Source: Candidatus Melainabacteria bacterium
GTDB taxonomy: Bacteria > Cyanobacteriota > Vampirovibrionia > Obscuribacterales > Obscuribacteraceae
Direction of reading: 5' to 3'
DNA: 64,000 nt
Assembly (NCBI GenBank): GCA_003151275.1
Contig: PLXC01000159.1
Span: 211,904 to 275,903 of the forward strand
Shown here in pieces: positions 1 through 9,071 of this stretch (positions are counted from its first letter, which is position 1; each line of letters starts with the position of its first letter). A program made the position numbers and the translations under genes. The notes below the pieces were generated by a model. It saw only the letters and a program-made list of their open reading frames with translations, did no database searches and was not told where the DNA came from.

Positions 1-65
1 ACAGTGATGGCGCCACTGGCAGCACCTTTTGGATTAGATTGCCCGCATCGCCCTCGCTCCAATAA
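1..65 (+). CDS. histidine kinase, C-terminal end (partial)
   Basis: Frame 3 reads into the window and stops with TAA at 63-65. The last residues, SDGATGSTFWIRLP followed by ASPSLQ, match the G2-box end of a HATPase_c domain (GSTFWxxLP); the histidine kinase at 23781-25226 ends almost identically. The response regulator starts 52 bp downstream on the same strand, so this is very probably its sensor kinase. Only the tail is visible, so sensor domain and signal cannot be named. Confidence 0.75.
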   Translation, partial: SDGATGSTFWIRLPASPSLQ

Positions 66-117
66 AACCTGCGATATACTCGATGGTCTGAATTGAAACA
101 GAGGGTTTGGGCGGCAA

Positions 118-795
118 GTGGCCAAAATAATCATAGTTGATGACGATGTCGCGCTCTGTGGAGTTGTAGAGGATTGGCTCAATTCGCAGGGACACACCAT
201 TGAAAAGGTCTACACCGGGCGCGATGCCGAAGATTTCCTGACGACTTACAAGTATGATTTGATCATCCTTGACTGGAGTTTGCCTGATTTAGCGGGCATA
301 GATATCTGTCACAAATTGAGGAAAACAGGCGTGCAAACGCCTATATTAATGCTCACCGGAAAGACAAACATCGATGACAAAGAAGCCGGCTTAGATGCGG
401 GCGCCGATGACTATCTAACCAAACCATTCGATCTAAAAGAATTGTCGGCGCGCGTCAGGGCGATATTGCGCAGACCCGAACAAGTAACAGGCAATCTCAT
501 TGTTCGTGGTGCCTTGCGCCTCGATACTTCTTCGCGAAAAGCGATGGTCAACGAACACGAACTGAAACTCTATCCAAGGGACTTTGCCCTTCTGGAATTT
601 TTTATGCGACATCCAAATCAGGTTTTTGCTTCGGAGACTCTCGTTAATCGCGTCTGGTCAGCAGAAACGGCAGTCGGAAGCGACACAGTGCGAACAGCTA
701 TTAAACGGCTTCGACAGCAGCTCGAGTCAGCCGGATTAAAAGATGCCATTAGCACCGTATACGGTGTCGGCTATCAACTGATCTGTTTAGATTGA
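118..795 (+). CDS. OmpR/PhoB-family response regulator
   Basis: A 225-residue two-domain transcription factor. The receiver has the acidic cluster D8-D10, phospho-acceptor D52 (IILDWSLPD), T80 and K102 (YLTKPF). The C-terminal part (about 125-225) is a winged helix of the Trans_reg_C type, with a PRDFALLEFFMRHP segment and a VRTAIKRLRQQL recognition helix. The start is GTG; the product begins MAKIII, as in the paralogue at 16022. It follows the kinase end at 1-65, so it is probably phosphorylated by that kinase. The SGNH hydrolase starts 3 bp after its stop and is likely co-transcribed. Target genes are unknown. Confidence 0.93.
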   Translation: MAKIIIVDDDVALCGVVEDWLNSQGHTIEKVYTGRDAEDFLTTYKYDLIILDWSLPDLAGIDICHKLRKTGVQTPILMLTGKTNIDDKEAGLDAGADDYLTKPFDLKELSARVRAILRRPEQVTGNLIVRGALRLDTSSRKAMVNEHELKLYPRDFALLEFFMRHPNQVFASETLVNRVWSAETAVGSDTVRTAIKRLRQQLESAGLKDAISTVYGVGYQLICLD

Positions 796-798
796 CGG

Positions 799-1554
799 AT
801 GCAGTCTGTGGCGATCAAGGCGTTCACATTTGGTCTGTGCACTGTTCTCAGCGTCACTTTATTGCTCACCTTTGAAGCATGGCTGGCCTATCACCGTCCG
901 ATGATTACATCGCACGATCCACCACCCACGCCGATTCACATCAAAGGCAACGGTTCAAAACTGCTCTACGTCGTAATGGGCGACAGCACAGCTGCCGGAA
1001 GAGGAGCAGATGCGGATCGTTCCATCGCGATTGAAACTGCGCGTCACCTGGCAAAATCGCATGATGTGACATTAGTAAATTTAGGCGCATCGGGTGCGCG
1101 CATCAATGATTTAATAACCAAACAACTGACCGAGACCACGGCGCTCAATCCAGACGTAGTACTCCTTTCTGCCGGAGCAAATGACGTAATACGCTTCACA
1201 CCGGACGAGAAAATCAAGACGGATCTCAATTTCATTCTCTCTGCCCTGACCAAAAACAATCCCAATATCGTCATTGTGGTGCCTGGCTCCGGAGATGTCG
1301 GCAGCTGTCCACGCTTTGAACAACCACTCCGATTCATCGGCGGATTGGAGACGAACAGAGTCAATCGTGCCATTGAAACAACTACTAAAAGCTTTCCACA
1401 GGTAACTTGGATTCCATTGGCTGATCGAACAAGTCAGATCTTCAAACAGGAGCCTTCGTTGTTCTCAGAAGACAAGTTTCATCCAAACGATCGTGGCTAC
1501 GCCATATGGGTAGAGGTCTTCAATGAAGGCTTGGATAAAGCACTGTCTCACTAA
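799..1554 (+). CDS. SGNH/GDSL-family hydrolase, membrane-anchored or exported
   Basis: A 251-residue protein with one N-terminal hydrophobic segment (about 8-30), then an SGNH fold. The four conserved blocks are visible: GDS with Ser63 (VVMGDSTAAGRG), NLGASG near 95, GAND with Asn128, and a DxxH pair Asp225/His228 (EDKFHPND). These are the catalytic Ser, oxyanion Gly/Asn and Asp-His of SGNH esterases. It probably works outside the inner membrane on an ester such as an acyl or acetyl group on lipid or glycan, but the substrate cannot be read from sequence. It lies 3 bp downstream of the response regulator, suggesting one operon. Confidence 0.85.
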   Translation: MQSVAIKAFTFGLCTVLSVTLLLTFEAWLAYHRPMITSHDPPPTPIHIKGNGSKLLYVVMGDSTAAGRGADADRSIAIETARHLAKSHDVTLVNLGASGARINDLITKQLTETTALNPDVVLLSAGANDVIRFTPDEKIKTDLNFILSALTKNNPNIVIVVPGSGDVGSCPRFEQPLRFIGGLETNRVNRAIETTTKSFPQVTWIPLADRTSQIFKQEPSLFSEDKFHPNDRGYAIWVEVFNEGLDKALSH

Positions 1555-1609
1555 ATGTAATCAGACTAAACATCAACTCTTTCATCAAAGGTTGATGAAC
1601 TTCAGTGGA

Positions 1610-1867
1610 CTAGTAATTCAAACTAACAAGTTTGGAAGAGCCATCAGGATTTTTCATAAGAACGCATTGGGTACGGCTGTCGAATTTAAATGTAGGACCA
1701 TTTTTGACAGTCATAATAAAGCCGGCTTTATCGTCGAGTTGAGTCATCTTGACGCCGTCACCATAGTCGACATCCTGGCTGCGCTGTTCGGATGCTTGCA
1801 CGGCGGGGGTTGTTGCTACTGTGAGTGTTAGCAAAACAAAGAGGATAGATTTAGTTGCGTTATTCAT
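1610..1867 (-). CDS. small secreted protein of unknown function
   Basis: 85 residues with a clear signal peptide: Lys6, a hydrophobic core (ILFVLLTLTVATT) and an AxA-type cleavage site near residue 25 (PAVQASEQ). The mature part is about 60 residues, polar, with a single Cys and the run FKFDSRTQCVLMKNPDGSSK. I recognise no family. It stands alone, convergent with the SGNH hydrolase and divergent from the gene at 2062. It is preferred to the opposite-strand frame because of the signal peptide. Confidence 0.6.
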   Translation of the reverse strand: MNNATKSILFVLLTLTVATTPAVQASEQRSQDVDYGDGVKMTQLDDKAGFIMTVKNGPTFKFDSRTQCVLMKNPDGSSKLVSLNY

Positions 1868-2061
1868 TTTTCAAGCTCCAAGAATCGAAGGGCGGAATTT
1901 TCAGTTCTTTGGCGTCGGATGTATAGATTAGTAAGTCAAGTCAGGTATTACGCCAGTAATATGGATGTTTGGTTGGCAATCTCCATAGCCAAAATATTAG
2001 ATGCATGGGTGTGAAGTTTCCATGATGCTCACGTGACATTGAACAAAGACGCCAAGTACAA

Positions 2062-2634
2062 ATGAAAACCGTTCCCATTTCTACCTACAAACTATCACAG
2101 CTCTGGGCACGATTACGAAAGCCTACAATCACCATGTTTATTGTTTTCTACATCTACTGCGGTGCACTTTTCCTCTCTCCGCCCACAGAATGGCGACAAA
2201 CTCTTCTATCACCATTTTGGAATTTTATCGAATATGTGGGGCTGTGGCAGTACTACACGGTATTCGTTCCGCCTCGCATTTTCAATCTGTATCTTGAGGG
2301 CAACGTCAAACTAGAGAACGGCGAGCTCTTGGTCTGGAAGTATCCGCGCATGGAGCAACTCGGATTAATTGAGAAGATGCAGAAGGAGCGCTACCGCAAG
2401 CTATACAACGACATTGCCAACAACGCAAGCGATGGTGTCTTATGGCCAGATCTGGCGCGTTATATAGCCAGAAAAGTTTACGTTCAACATGGCAAACGAC
2501 CGATCGAAGTGACTTTGGTGCGCTACTGGTCTGACATACCACCCGCGTCCGGAGATCCGCTACCTCGCTTATCAAATAAATATGACTCGCTAGGCTTCTT
2601 TACCTATCCCATTAGAATTGAGGATTTGCAATGA
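2062..2634 (+). CDS. membrane protein paired with an HTTM protein
   Basis: 190 residues with an N-terminal transmembrane segment (about 24-45, TMFIVFYIYCGALFL) and a mostly soluble remainder rich in Trp, Tyr and Arg, ending with a conserved-looking segment on a Tyr-Asp-Ser-Leu-Gly-Phe-Phe run. No family is recognised with confidence. Its last four bases overlap the start of the HTTM gene (ATGA at 2631-2634), which implies translational coupling and a shared membrane complex. Similar small proteins beside HTTM genes are plausible accessory subunits. Confidence 0.65.
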   Translation: MKTVPISTYKLSQLWARLRKPTITMFIVFYIYCGALFLSPPTEWRQTLLSPFWNFIEYVGLWQYYTVFVPPRIFNLYLEGNVKLENGELLVWKYPRMEQLGLIEKMQKERYRKLYNDIANNASDGVLWPDLARYIARKVYVQHGKRPIEVTLVRYWSDIPPASGDPLPRLSNKYDSLGFFTYPIRIEDLQ

Positions 2635-3575
2635 AGTTTGGTGCGATAGGACGTTGGTGGGATCAATGCTGGTTTGCGGAGAATTCTCCGAGTCCGGTTT
2701 GCCTCTATCGAGTCGTGTACGGATTGTTAGTGCTGGCGACTGGATTGCTTCTTGCTCCAGATTTATTCAACTGGTACGGACACAGCGCTGTGATTTCTCC
2801 GCAAACCGTTCATGATTGGGAAAATTCAGAAGCTCGCTTTAGTGTTTTCTTTCTTCTGCCTGAAACAAACACACTGGTTGTCACAATGTATCTTGTGCTA
2901 ATGCTGTCTGCAGCTTGCTTAACAGTTGGAATATTTTCACGATTAAGCGCACTTCTTGTGTTCATTTGTTTGCTTTCCTTCCAACAAAGAATGGCTTGTA
3001 TCTTTAACGCTGGTGACACTATTTTACGTCATCAGGCTTTTCTGCTAATTTTTTCGCAAGCGGGAGCGCTTTATTCGATTGACCGTATAAGGCGAAACAA
3101 ATCAAATCCAGCAGTTAGCGATCCAGTTCTTTGCAGTCCCTGGGCGCAACGACTAATTCAATTGCAGCTTACCGGAGTTTACTGTCAAACATTCTTTTCT
3201 AAGATGGCGTGCCCTCAGTGGCTCGATGGAACAGCATTGTATTACTGCAGCCGACTAACCGACTTTGGGCGACTGCCCGTGCCGTTTTTATTCGATCACC
3301 TCTGGACATGTCAGCTACTGAGTTGGCTGACGCTCGCCATCGAATTCTCACTATTTACACTGATCTGGGTGAAGAAGTTTCGCTACCCTGTTCTCGCAAT
3401 CGGCACCCTCTTTCACCTAGGCATCGATTGGACGATGAACATTCCTGTGTTCGAGTACATCATGATTGGAAGTTACATAAATTTTCTCCAGCCAGATCAC
3501 GTCAACCGATTTGTCAGCTCCTGCAAGATGTGGATGGGAGCAACTATTCGCAGATTCTCAAATCAGCAAAATTGA
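2631..3575 (+). CDS. HTTM-domain (vitamin K carboxylase-like) membrane protein
   Basis: 314 residues with about six to seven hydrophobic segments. It has the HTTM pattern: an N-terminal LYRVVYGLLVL helix, a FSVFFLLP-type region, and the FNAGDTILRHQAFLLIFSQ segment resembling the (N)GD-hhLR motif of HTTM domains. The fold is shared with vitamin K-dependent gamma-glutamyl carboxylase, but bacterial members mostly have no proven reaction. I do not see enough to claim carboxylase activity. The start overlaps the upstream gene by 4 bp, so the two are probably made in fixed ratio. Confidence 0.75.
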   Translation: MKFGAIGRWWDQCWFAENSPSPVCLYRVVYGLLVLATGLLLAPDLFNWYGHSAVISPQTVHDWENSEARFSVFFLLPETNTLVVTMYLVLMLSAACLTVGIFSRLSALLVFICLLSFQQRMACIFNAGDTILRHQAFLLIFSQAGALYSIDRIRRNKSNPAVSDPVLCSPWAQRLIQLQLTGVYCQTFFSKMACPQWLDGTALYYCSRLTDFGRLPVPFLFDHLWTCQLLSWLTLAIEFSLFTLIWVKKFRYPVLAIGTLFHLGIDWTMNIPVFEYIMIGSYINFLQPDHVNRFVSSCKMWMGATIRRFSNQQN

Positions 3576-3606
3576 TCGTAAAGTTCAAGTCCAGTTGATC
3601 GACCGA

Positions 3607-4077
3607 TTACTGTTCGTACTCCGCCACATAACCAGTGTCGAAGCCCAACGTACTGGCATAGGCTTTTGCGCTTACCTGGCGACGGAATCTAATGTCAACT
3701 GCAGTTCCATTCGTCGTGTAAGTTGGTCTGACACCAGCGGGTCCGACGCGGAACGCCCTATATGTCGTTACAGGTGTCATGGTCTCATTAAAGTCTGATT
3801 GTGATCCCAGCAAAGGGATTGATCCTGCACCTGCTGGAGGCAGTCCATTGCCGGGATTGCCGCCGGTGCCACTAGTGCCGCCTGTGGTGCCGGTGCCGGA
3901 TGTCCCGGAAGTACCAGACGTGCCCGAAGTACCGGAAGTGCCAGATGTACCAGAAGTGCCGGAAGTACCTGATGTACCAGACGTCCCGGAATTACCGTTG
4001 CCATTACAACCACTGGCTTGAAGAGTCAAAGAACAGGCAATGGTGACCAGAATCAATGGTAAACGCTCCACTTTCAT
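3607..4077 (-). CDS. putative lipoprotein with Ser-Gly-Thr tandem repeats
   Basis: 156 residues. The N-terminus is a short signal peptide ending LTLQASGC, an imperfect lipobox (Ala rather than Leu at -3), so Cys24 may be lipidated. Next comes NGNGN and about eleven SGT triplets (residues about 30-62), a Gly/Thr/Pro-rich linker, and an ~80-residue C-terminal domain (DFNETMTPVTTYRAFRVG and following). The SGT tract is probably a flexible stalk. Its start overlaps the stop of the TadG-like gene by 4 bp, so both are likely translated from one message. Function unknown. Confidence 0.65.
   Translation of the reverse strand: MKVERLPLILVTIACSLTLQASGCNGNGNSGTSGTSGTSGTSGTSGTSGTSGTSGTSGTSGTGTTGGTSGTGGNPGNGLPPAGAGSIPLLGSQSDFNETMTPVTTYRAFRVGPAGVRPTYTTNGTAVDIRFRRQVSAKAYASTLGFDTGYVAEYEQ
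3892..3990. repeat. 11 tandem imperfect 9-bp repeats
   Basis: On the + strand eleven consecutive 9-mers fit nGTnCCnGA (for example TGTCCCGGA, AGTACCAGA, AGTGCCGGA). Read on the minus strand they encode the (SGT)n tract of the lipoprotein. The unit is a multiple of three, so copy-number change would lengthen the stalk without a frameshift. Confidence 0.9.
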
Positions 4078-5840
4078 TTAGAGGAACCCTCGTTGATTGC
4101 AGGTACGTTGCCATCGCCTTTCATGCTGACCATGGGCAGAAATTGAAACGCTTTCTTTTTCGATTGGAGAACATGACCAGCGTCCATGGCAACTTGTGTA
4201 TTATCCATAGGTTCACCACCATGCTTCCCGCCAAGATTAGTTCCTGGTTGTCTCACTTCATCTCGAATATAGACATCCCATTTATCCGTGAAGTCGAGCC
4301 TCCCTGGAACGTTACTTACACCTTTTAACACTGGTAGTACAGGTGGGGTGATCGAAAAGGTTCCAACCGCACTTCCCGTGAGGGCATTAAGCTCCTCGGC
4401 GTACATCTGGTTATTGCTCGATACTGAATAGGGATACGGTTTAAGCGGACCACTCTTGTATAAAACATTGCCTGACGGGTCAAACTTGAATATGTGAATA
4501 ATGCCACCGGGAACAGGTCCCAATGGTGTTCCTGTGGTACCGCCAGCGGTGAGGATTGGGGCGAAAATAACAGTAGCTGGATTTGGCGCATTCAGAGGGG
4601 CGTTTACGATCGCTTGCACTTGGTCGATCTGCGCCTTGCACCCACCTCGTCGAATCCAGTCATAGAATGCCCCTCTCCATACAACTGCGATAGGCGGACT
4701 GGAAGCACCATTGATAGGCCATGGCATGGAAGCCATTGTGGCGTTAGGGTAGTCCCAAGGAAAGTCGCCGTTAGCGGAGGTTAGAAGAGTAGACGGCTTG
4801 CCATTGTCATTGAGTTGACCGTTGCTTAAAATATCGGCAAACTTTTTAATTTCAGGAACGGGTCCATCTGGAAAGCTCAATGATAGGGAGCCTGGGGCTG
4901 GCAATGGATCATAGAGACTTGAAGGCACTCCGCAAGCGACCGCATGCACCTGATCCCCGCTCATCGTTGTCGCTATGAACTGATTGGCTTCGGCCTTTAC
5001 GATTGTAGGTATGCAATAGGGGAGTGTGGTGTCGCCTCCGGCAACGAACAGAACCGGATCAGCTAGAGTAGAGCTTCTTCCTACCGAAGCAAAAACAAAG
5101 TCTTGACCCAAAAAAGGAATGTCGGTATCAGACCTGTAAAATCCAGCAGCCTGTTGATTGGCCGGCACAACCGCTAGTGGCTCCGGCTGAGGCACCGGTG
5201 TGTTAGTGGGCCATCCACCAGTGATTGAGCCGAGCGTGAGTTTCATAGAATTTGGAACATAGGACGAATTGCCGGTCATGCGAATGACATTCTGGTTGTA
5301 CGCGTTGACTGCATCTATGTAGGGATAGATCGCCCGGCCGTCTTTATCAGTTCCCTTGCCGCTAGGAGTAATCGCAGCATTCAGGGCAGCTATCAGCGTC
5401 TTTGCTGCCTTTTGCGCATTTTTTGCGTCTAGTAAGGCAAATTGCTGCATTGTCTGGTCGTTTAAAGAATTTGCGATGATCAGGTCAAGCCTGGCTGTTC
5501 CAATGATTGTGTTGATGCTTCGCACCGGCATCGAAAGCTGATCCGGTGCCGTTGTGTTTTGACCGATTGGTGCTGCATCGGACAGCGAAACAAAGCCGAA
5601 CTCGTCGGTATTAACTACGATACCGGCCAAGTCGGTCGCGGCAGCAAGTGCCGCAGATTCGATCGCCTTCTTCTGCTCGGCATTGCTGCCTAACAGTCGC
5701 GTGTAGTTTAGTCCAAAGAATATAAGCGCTATGACTAGCGCCATGAAGGCAACAATCAACGCAATCATGCTGCCTCGATTTTTGCGGTTGTTCGTAGTTA
5801 ATCCGAGTGGCCACAGTTTGTTATGCGGAGGTTTGTCCAT
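4074..5840 (-). CDS. TadG-like protein (Flp-pilus/TadE-TadG type N-terminus)
   Basis: 588 residues. After a short basic leader ending KNRGS there is one hydrophobic helix (MIALIVAFMALVIALIFFGL), directly followed by NYTRLLGSNAEQKKAIESAA and LAAATDL. This is the classic TadE/TadG arrangement: pseudopilin-like helix, then an Ala-rich amphipathic helix. The remaining ~500 residues are extracytoplasmic with no recognised domain and many Pro/Gly/Asn. No tad ATPase, prepilin peptidase or secretin genes are nearby, so the link to a working Flp pilus is inference. It overlaps the downstream lipoprotein gene by 4 bp (ATGA). Confidence 0.7.
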   Translation of the reverse strand: MDKPPHNKLWPLGLTTNNRKNRGSMIALIVAFMALVIALIFFGLNYTRLLGSNAEQKKAIESAALAAATDLAGIVVNTDEFGFVSLSDAAPIGQNTTAPDQLSMPVRSINTIIGTARLDLIIANSLNDQTMQQFALLDAKNAQKAAKTLIAALNAAITPSGKGTDKDGRAIYPYIDAVNAYNQNVIRMTGNSSYVPNSMKLTLGSITGGWPTNTPVPQPEPLAVVPANQQAAGFYRSDTDIPFLGQDFVFASVGRSSTLADPVLFVAGGDTTLPYCIPTIVKAEANQFIATTMSGDQVHAVACGVPSSLYDPLPAPGSLSLSFPDGPVPEIKKFADILSNGQLNDNGKPSTLLTSANGDFPWDYPNATMASMPWPINGASSPPIAVVWRGAFYDWIRRGGCKAQIDQVQAIVNAPLNAPNPATVIFAPILTAGGTTGTPLGPVPGGIIHIFKFDPSGNVLYKSGPLKPYPYSVSSNNQMYAEELNALTGSAVGTFSITPPVLPVLKGVSNVPGRLDFTDKWDVYIRDEVRQPGTNLGGKHGGEPMDNTQVAMDAGHVLQSKKKAFQFLPMVSMKGDGNVPAINEGSSK

Positions 5841-6105
5841 GATTTGGCTCCACTTGACCGCGAGAGTTTAAATGCACTCTCTCTCTACTAATATATTAGC
5901 CGCAACTTATCTGGTTCCATCATAGCCTAACTTCCGTATACGGTTGCCATCAAATCGGGCAAATTTTGCACCGGGTTTAAATAGACACTCAAATAAGCTG
6001 GTTTACAAGTATTGAAAATGGAAACCGTTTCTATTTACACTGTGTTCAACCGAAAAAAAAACGCCTAATTTTAAAAGGCGCATAAACGAATTAATAGGTA
6101 GCCTC

Positions 6106-8952
6106 ATGTTATCGAAGTGGCGGCTGGCGCTTAGCTTGCAATTTTTTATCGCGTCCTCACTATCCGCGGGGACCTACGCGGCTGAGAATGTATCGCTCGG
6201 GACGGTAGCTTCATCCCAAAGCCTGGATTCGAAGATATCGGGCTCTAGCTCCTCCCAGAACATGGAATCGAAGGTATCGGACTCTACCTCCCCAGAATCC
6301 ATAACACTCCCTGTCGATCGCACCCACCTGAGTCGCAAAGCTAGTAACACGCTAAATTCATCGCGTGGCTCGTCCTTTATAAGCCAATCGATTCTTCCAG
6401 CATCGCCCCAAGAAGCTAAAACAGATCAAAAAGGGAAAGGTTCGATTGTTGGAAAAATCACGGATGAGACTCTAAACCATCCAGTGACAGAAGCTCGTGT
6501 CGTGCTGTCAAAAGTCGGTGAAGAGCACAAAAGATACCAAACCGAGACAGGACCTGACGGGACTTACAAATTTGAGCACATCGAGGATGGAGAATATTCG
6601 ATCACTGTGTCGGCAAAGGATTTGCTTTCCGGTAACCAAAGCATCAAACTCGCCAATGGAGAAGTTCGAAATTTAGATTTCAAACTTGAAGATATCGAGC
6701 CGGTGGATGTCCTACGAATCAGCGGCAAACAGACTCTGATTCATCCGGAAAAAATTGGCAGCACCACTAATCTCGATCACAAATTTGTCTATCAATACAA
6801 AACAGGAAATGATCTCCGCGACTTAATAACCAGCACTCCAGGTGTGATGAATGACAGCTATGGAAACATCATCACCCGTGGTGAGCACAACTCGATAAAT
6901 TACATAGTAGATGACGTTGTAATCCCAGAAGCGGCAGGCGTCCTACAGCAGTCACAAGTAATCAATCCACGATCCATTCAGTCAATGAGTGTCGACATTG
7001 GTGGATATCAAGCCAGCGATGGTGGCGGACCGTTGGGTGCAGTCGCGCACATCAAGTCTTTGCCTATCAATAGCAAACCGAATTTCAATATTGGCCAGCA
7101 AATAGGTGGTCCGCTCGCAGGCAGCATTTTCTACAACTCAAGCGGCGCCTTTAGTCAACGACCGGATAGCATCTGGAACCGGCTTCGCTTCGAATCATCG
7201 GGCTCTTTTAGAGGGTCGTCTTACGGCATAGCTCCTCCGGTGAAGGACTATGTGCAGAACGGCCGGGCCGACATCAACTCCTTTACCAAATTGGAGTTTT
7301 TAGCGACACCGCGAGACACATTCAGGCTAACAACATCCATCAATGAAACATCTTTCCAGGTGCCTACATCTGGACGTTCTGCCACAGCCGGCGTTAAAGA
7401 TCACCAACACGATGGACAGGATTACATCATTGCTAGTTACATCCACAAATTCGAAAAGTATCTTGACGAAGTCAATTTGCACCTGCTCAACGGTATTTAC
7501 TATGACCGATTTCGCAGCACTAAGGCGTTCGATCCCGGGGTTCAATTCAACAATGGACAACCGCAAGAATCAATTTCTGCAAACGCGAAACGAATCAATT
7601 ATGTGTTTTCTGCACAGGGAAATGTTCTAAAAACCTACAATAAAACTCATCACTTCAAAGCTGGCTTCTACTCTGAAGTGCGCCCTGTTAGCACACTCTA
7701 CAACGCAACTTACTACAACGCGGATTACCTGGGCAGCGTCCCTTCGGCGACGAACCCGAATCCTACTCCATACGGTGCCGTAATCAGTCCGTTTACAGGT
7801 CAGGCAGGCGGTCCAGGCTTCGACGGAAAAGTAGGAAGGTTTTCTGGATTTAGATATTTGCAAAGCGCATTTTTCCAAGACAAATTTACGCCTCAAAATG
7901 GGTTTTGGCGCCGGTTGACTCTGGATGCGGGTTTGCGCTTTGACATGCAGAGAAGTATTTACGGCAATACTATGACATTGGCGCAAACGATCTTGAACAC
8001 TCCTGGATCGTCACCGTTCTCGCTCCAGCCGTACCAGAAGCAAACGACTACTGATGCTCAAGTTAGCGGAAGATACGGCGCCGCCTTTGTTCTGGATAAG
8101 AAAACTGTTTATCGGGCATCATTTTCTAATTTATTTATGCCGAATCCGGTGGATATTTTTGTCACTCCGTACAACGTGGTGAGCGGACAAAATACACCTG
8201 GAATTTATGACGGAACACCCAAACCATTGCGCGCAACTCGTGGCTACTTAATTGATAGCAGCATAGAGCGCCAGTTTGGTACCCGCTTTGCATGGCGCAC
8301 AAATCTGTTTTATAAATACCTCACGAATTTCGGGGACTCTGGAGTTGTTGGCAATCTGCCTCTTTATAATCGCCTTACGAATAGCGCCCAGGATGCAAGC
8401 GGCGTCGAAACAAGATTAGACCTGAAGCCCAAGCGAGATGGTTATGGCTTTAACGGATTTGTATCCAATACTATGCAAGTGGCATTCTTGCGCGGAACGA
8501 GGACGCCATCCGGTGGTTTCTATCAGACGCCTATTCCTCCTTTCATGAAATATCCAGATCACGACAGGCGAATGTCCACAGTTGCTGGGGTGGGATACAA
8601 GACACCGCAAAACATTTGGTGCCTTTTGACTACACAGGTGCTCAGTGGACTACAAGATGAGCGCGATCCAGCTATTTATGGACCACATCTTAAACGCACT
8701 CCGTTTATAACCGATGTGGCTTTCAATGCTGGTTATCAAATGCCCCATAAGCTAGTTCAAGCTCATCGCTGGCTACCAACTTCATTTGATGTTCGTTGTA
8801 GTAATTTACTAAATCAGCGTCTGCCAATTAATTTGGGCAGCCCCTTCCAAGGAACTAGATTTAGCCTGCCGCTTCGAGTTTTGGCAAGTTGCCAGTGGCA
8901 GCTGGGGCCACAGGAGGCGAAGTTAAGTGGCGCCCCGAAGCCACAGTTGTAG
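6106..8952 (+). CDS. TonB-dependent receptor-like outer-membrane protein with carboxypeptidase-regulatory-like domain
   Basis: 948 residues with a signal peptide ending near AGTYA-AEN. A Ser-rich stretch follows (to about 125), then a carboxypeptidase-regulatory-like beta-sandwich (about 128-195, GSIVGKITDETLNHPVTEAR), then a plug-like domain (DLRDLITSTPGVMNDSYGN, with ITRGEHNSINYIVDDVV). The rest is an aromatic-rich beta-barrel region ending with short Arg/Gln-rich strands. Family knowledge says such receptors import large ligands across the outer membrane using TonB energy. I see no clear TonB box and no tonB/exbBD nearby. The 265-bp upstream gap holds a weak hairpin (about 6061-6080) but no definite promoter. 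Confidence 0.75.
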   Translation: MLSKWRLALSLQFFIASSLSAGTYAAENVSLGTVASSQSLDSKISGSSSSQNMESKVSDSTSPESITLPVDRTHLSRKASNTLNSSRGSSFISQSILPASPQEAKTDQKGKGSIVGKITDETLNHPVTEARVVLSKVGEEHKRYQTETGPDGTYKFEHIEDGEYSITVSAKDLLSGNQSIKLANGEVRNLDFKLEDIEPVDVLRISGKQTLIHPEKIGSTTNLDHKFVYQYKTGNDLRDLITSTPGVMNDSYGNIITRGEHNSINYIVDDVVIPEAAGVLQQSQVINPRSIQSMSVDIGGYQASDGGGPLGAVAHIKSLPINSKPNFNIGQQIGGPLAGSIFYNSSGAFSQRPDSIWNRLRFESSGSFRGSSYGIAPPVKDYVQNGRADINSFTKLEFLATPRDTFRLTTSINETSFQVPTSGRSATAGVKDHQHDGQDYIIASYIHKFEKYLDEVNLHLLNGIYYDRFRSTKAFDPGVQFNNGQPQESISANAKRINYVFSAQGNVLKTYNKTHHFKAGFYSEVRPVSTLYNATYYNADYLGSVPSATNPNPTPYGAVISPFTGQAGGPGFDGKVGRFSGFRYLQSAFFQDKFTPQNGFWRRLTLDAGLRFDMQRSIYGNTMTLAQTILNTPGSSPFSLQPYQKQTTTDAQVSGRYGAAFVLDKKTVYRASFSNLFMPNPVDIFVTPYNVVSGQNTPGIYDGTPKPLRATRGYLIDSSIERQFGTRFAWRTNLFYKYLTNFGDSGVVGNLPLYNRLTNSAQDASGVETRLDLKPKRDGYGFNGFVSNTMQVAFLRGTRTPSGGFYQTPIPPFMKYPDHDRRMSTVAGVGYKTPQNIWCLLTTQVLSGLQDERDPAIYGPHLKRTPFITDVAFNAGYQMPHKLVQAHRWLPTSFDVRCSNLLNQRLPINLGSPFQGTRFSLPLRVLASCQWQLGPQEAKLSGAPKPQL

Positions 8953-9071
8953 ACTCCTCGAGCTGATGACTTGTAACTTATGCGCTATGTAGGTTTCCGA
9001 ATTCATAAGGTCGCGCAACTTTCTGCGACTCGGTTTCGTCCAACTGCAAAACGATTTAGGGGGTACTCCCT

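Noticed and set aside
1523..1831. A + strand frame overlapping the SGNH hydrolase end
   Set aside because: It runs over the real hydrolase stop and opposes the small secreted protein, which has a clear signal peptide.
6061..6080. Hairpin before the TonB-dependent receptor as a riboswitch
   Set aside because: Only a 5-bp stem with a 9-nt loop; no riboswitch consensus is visible.
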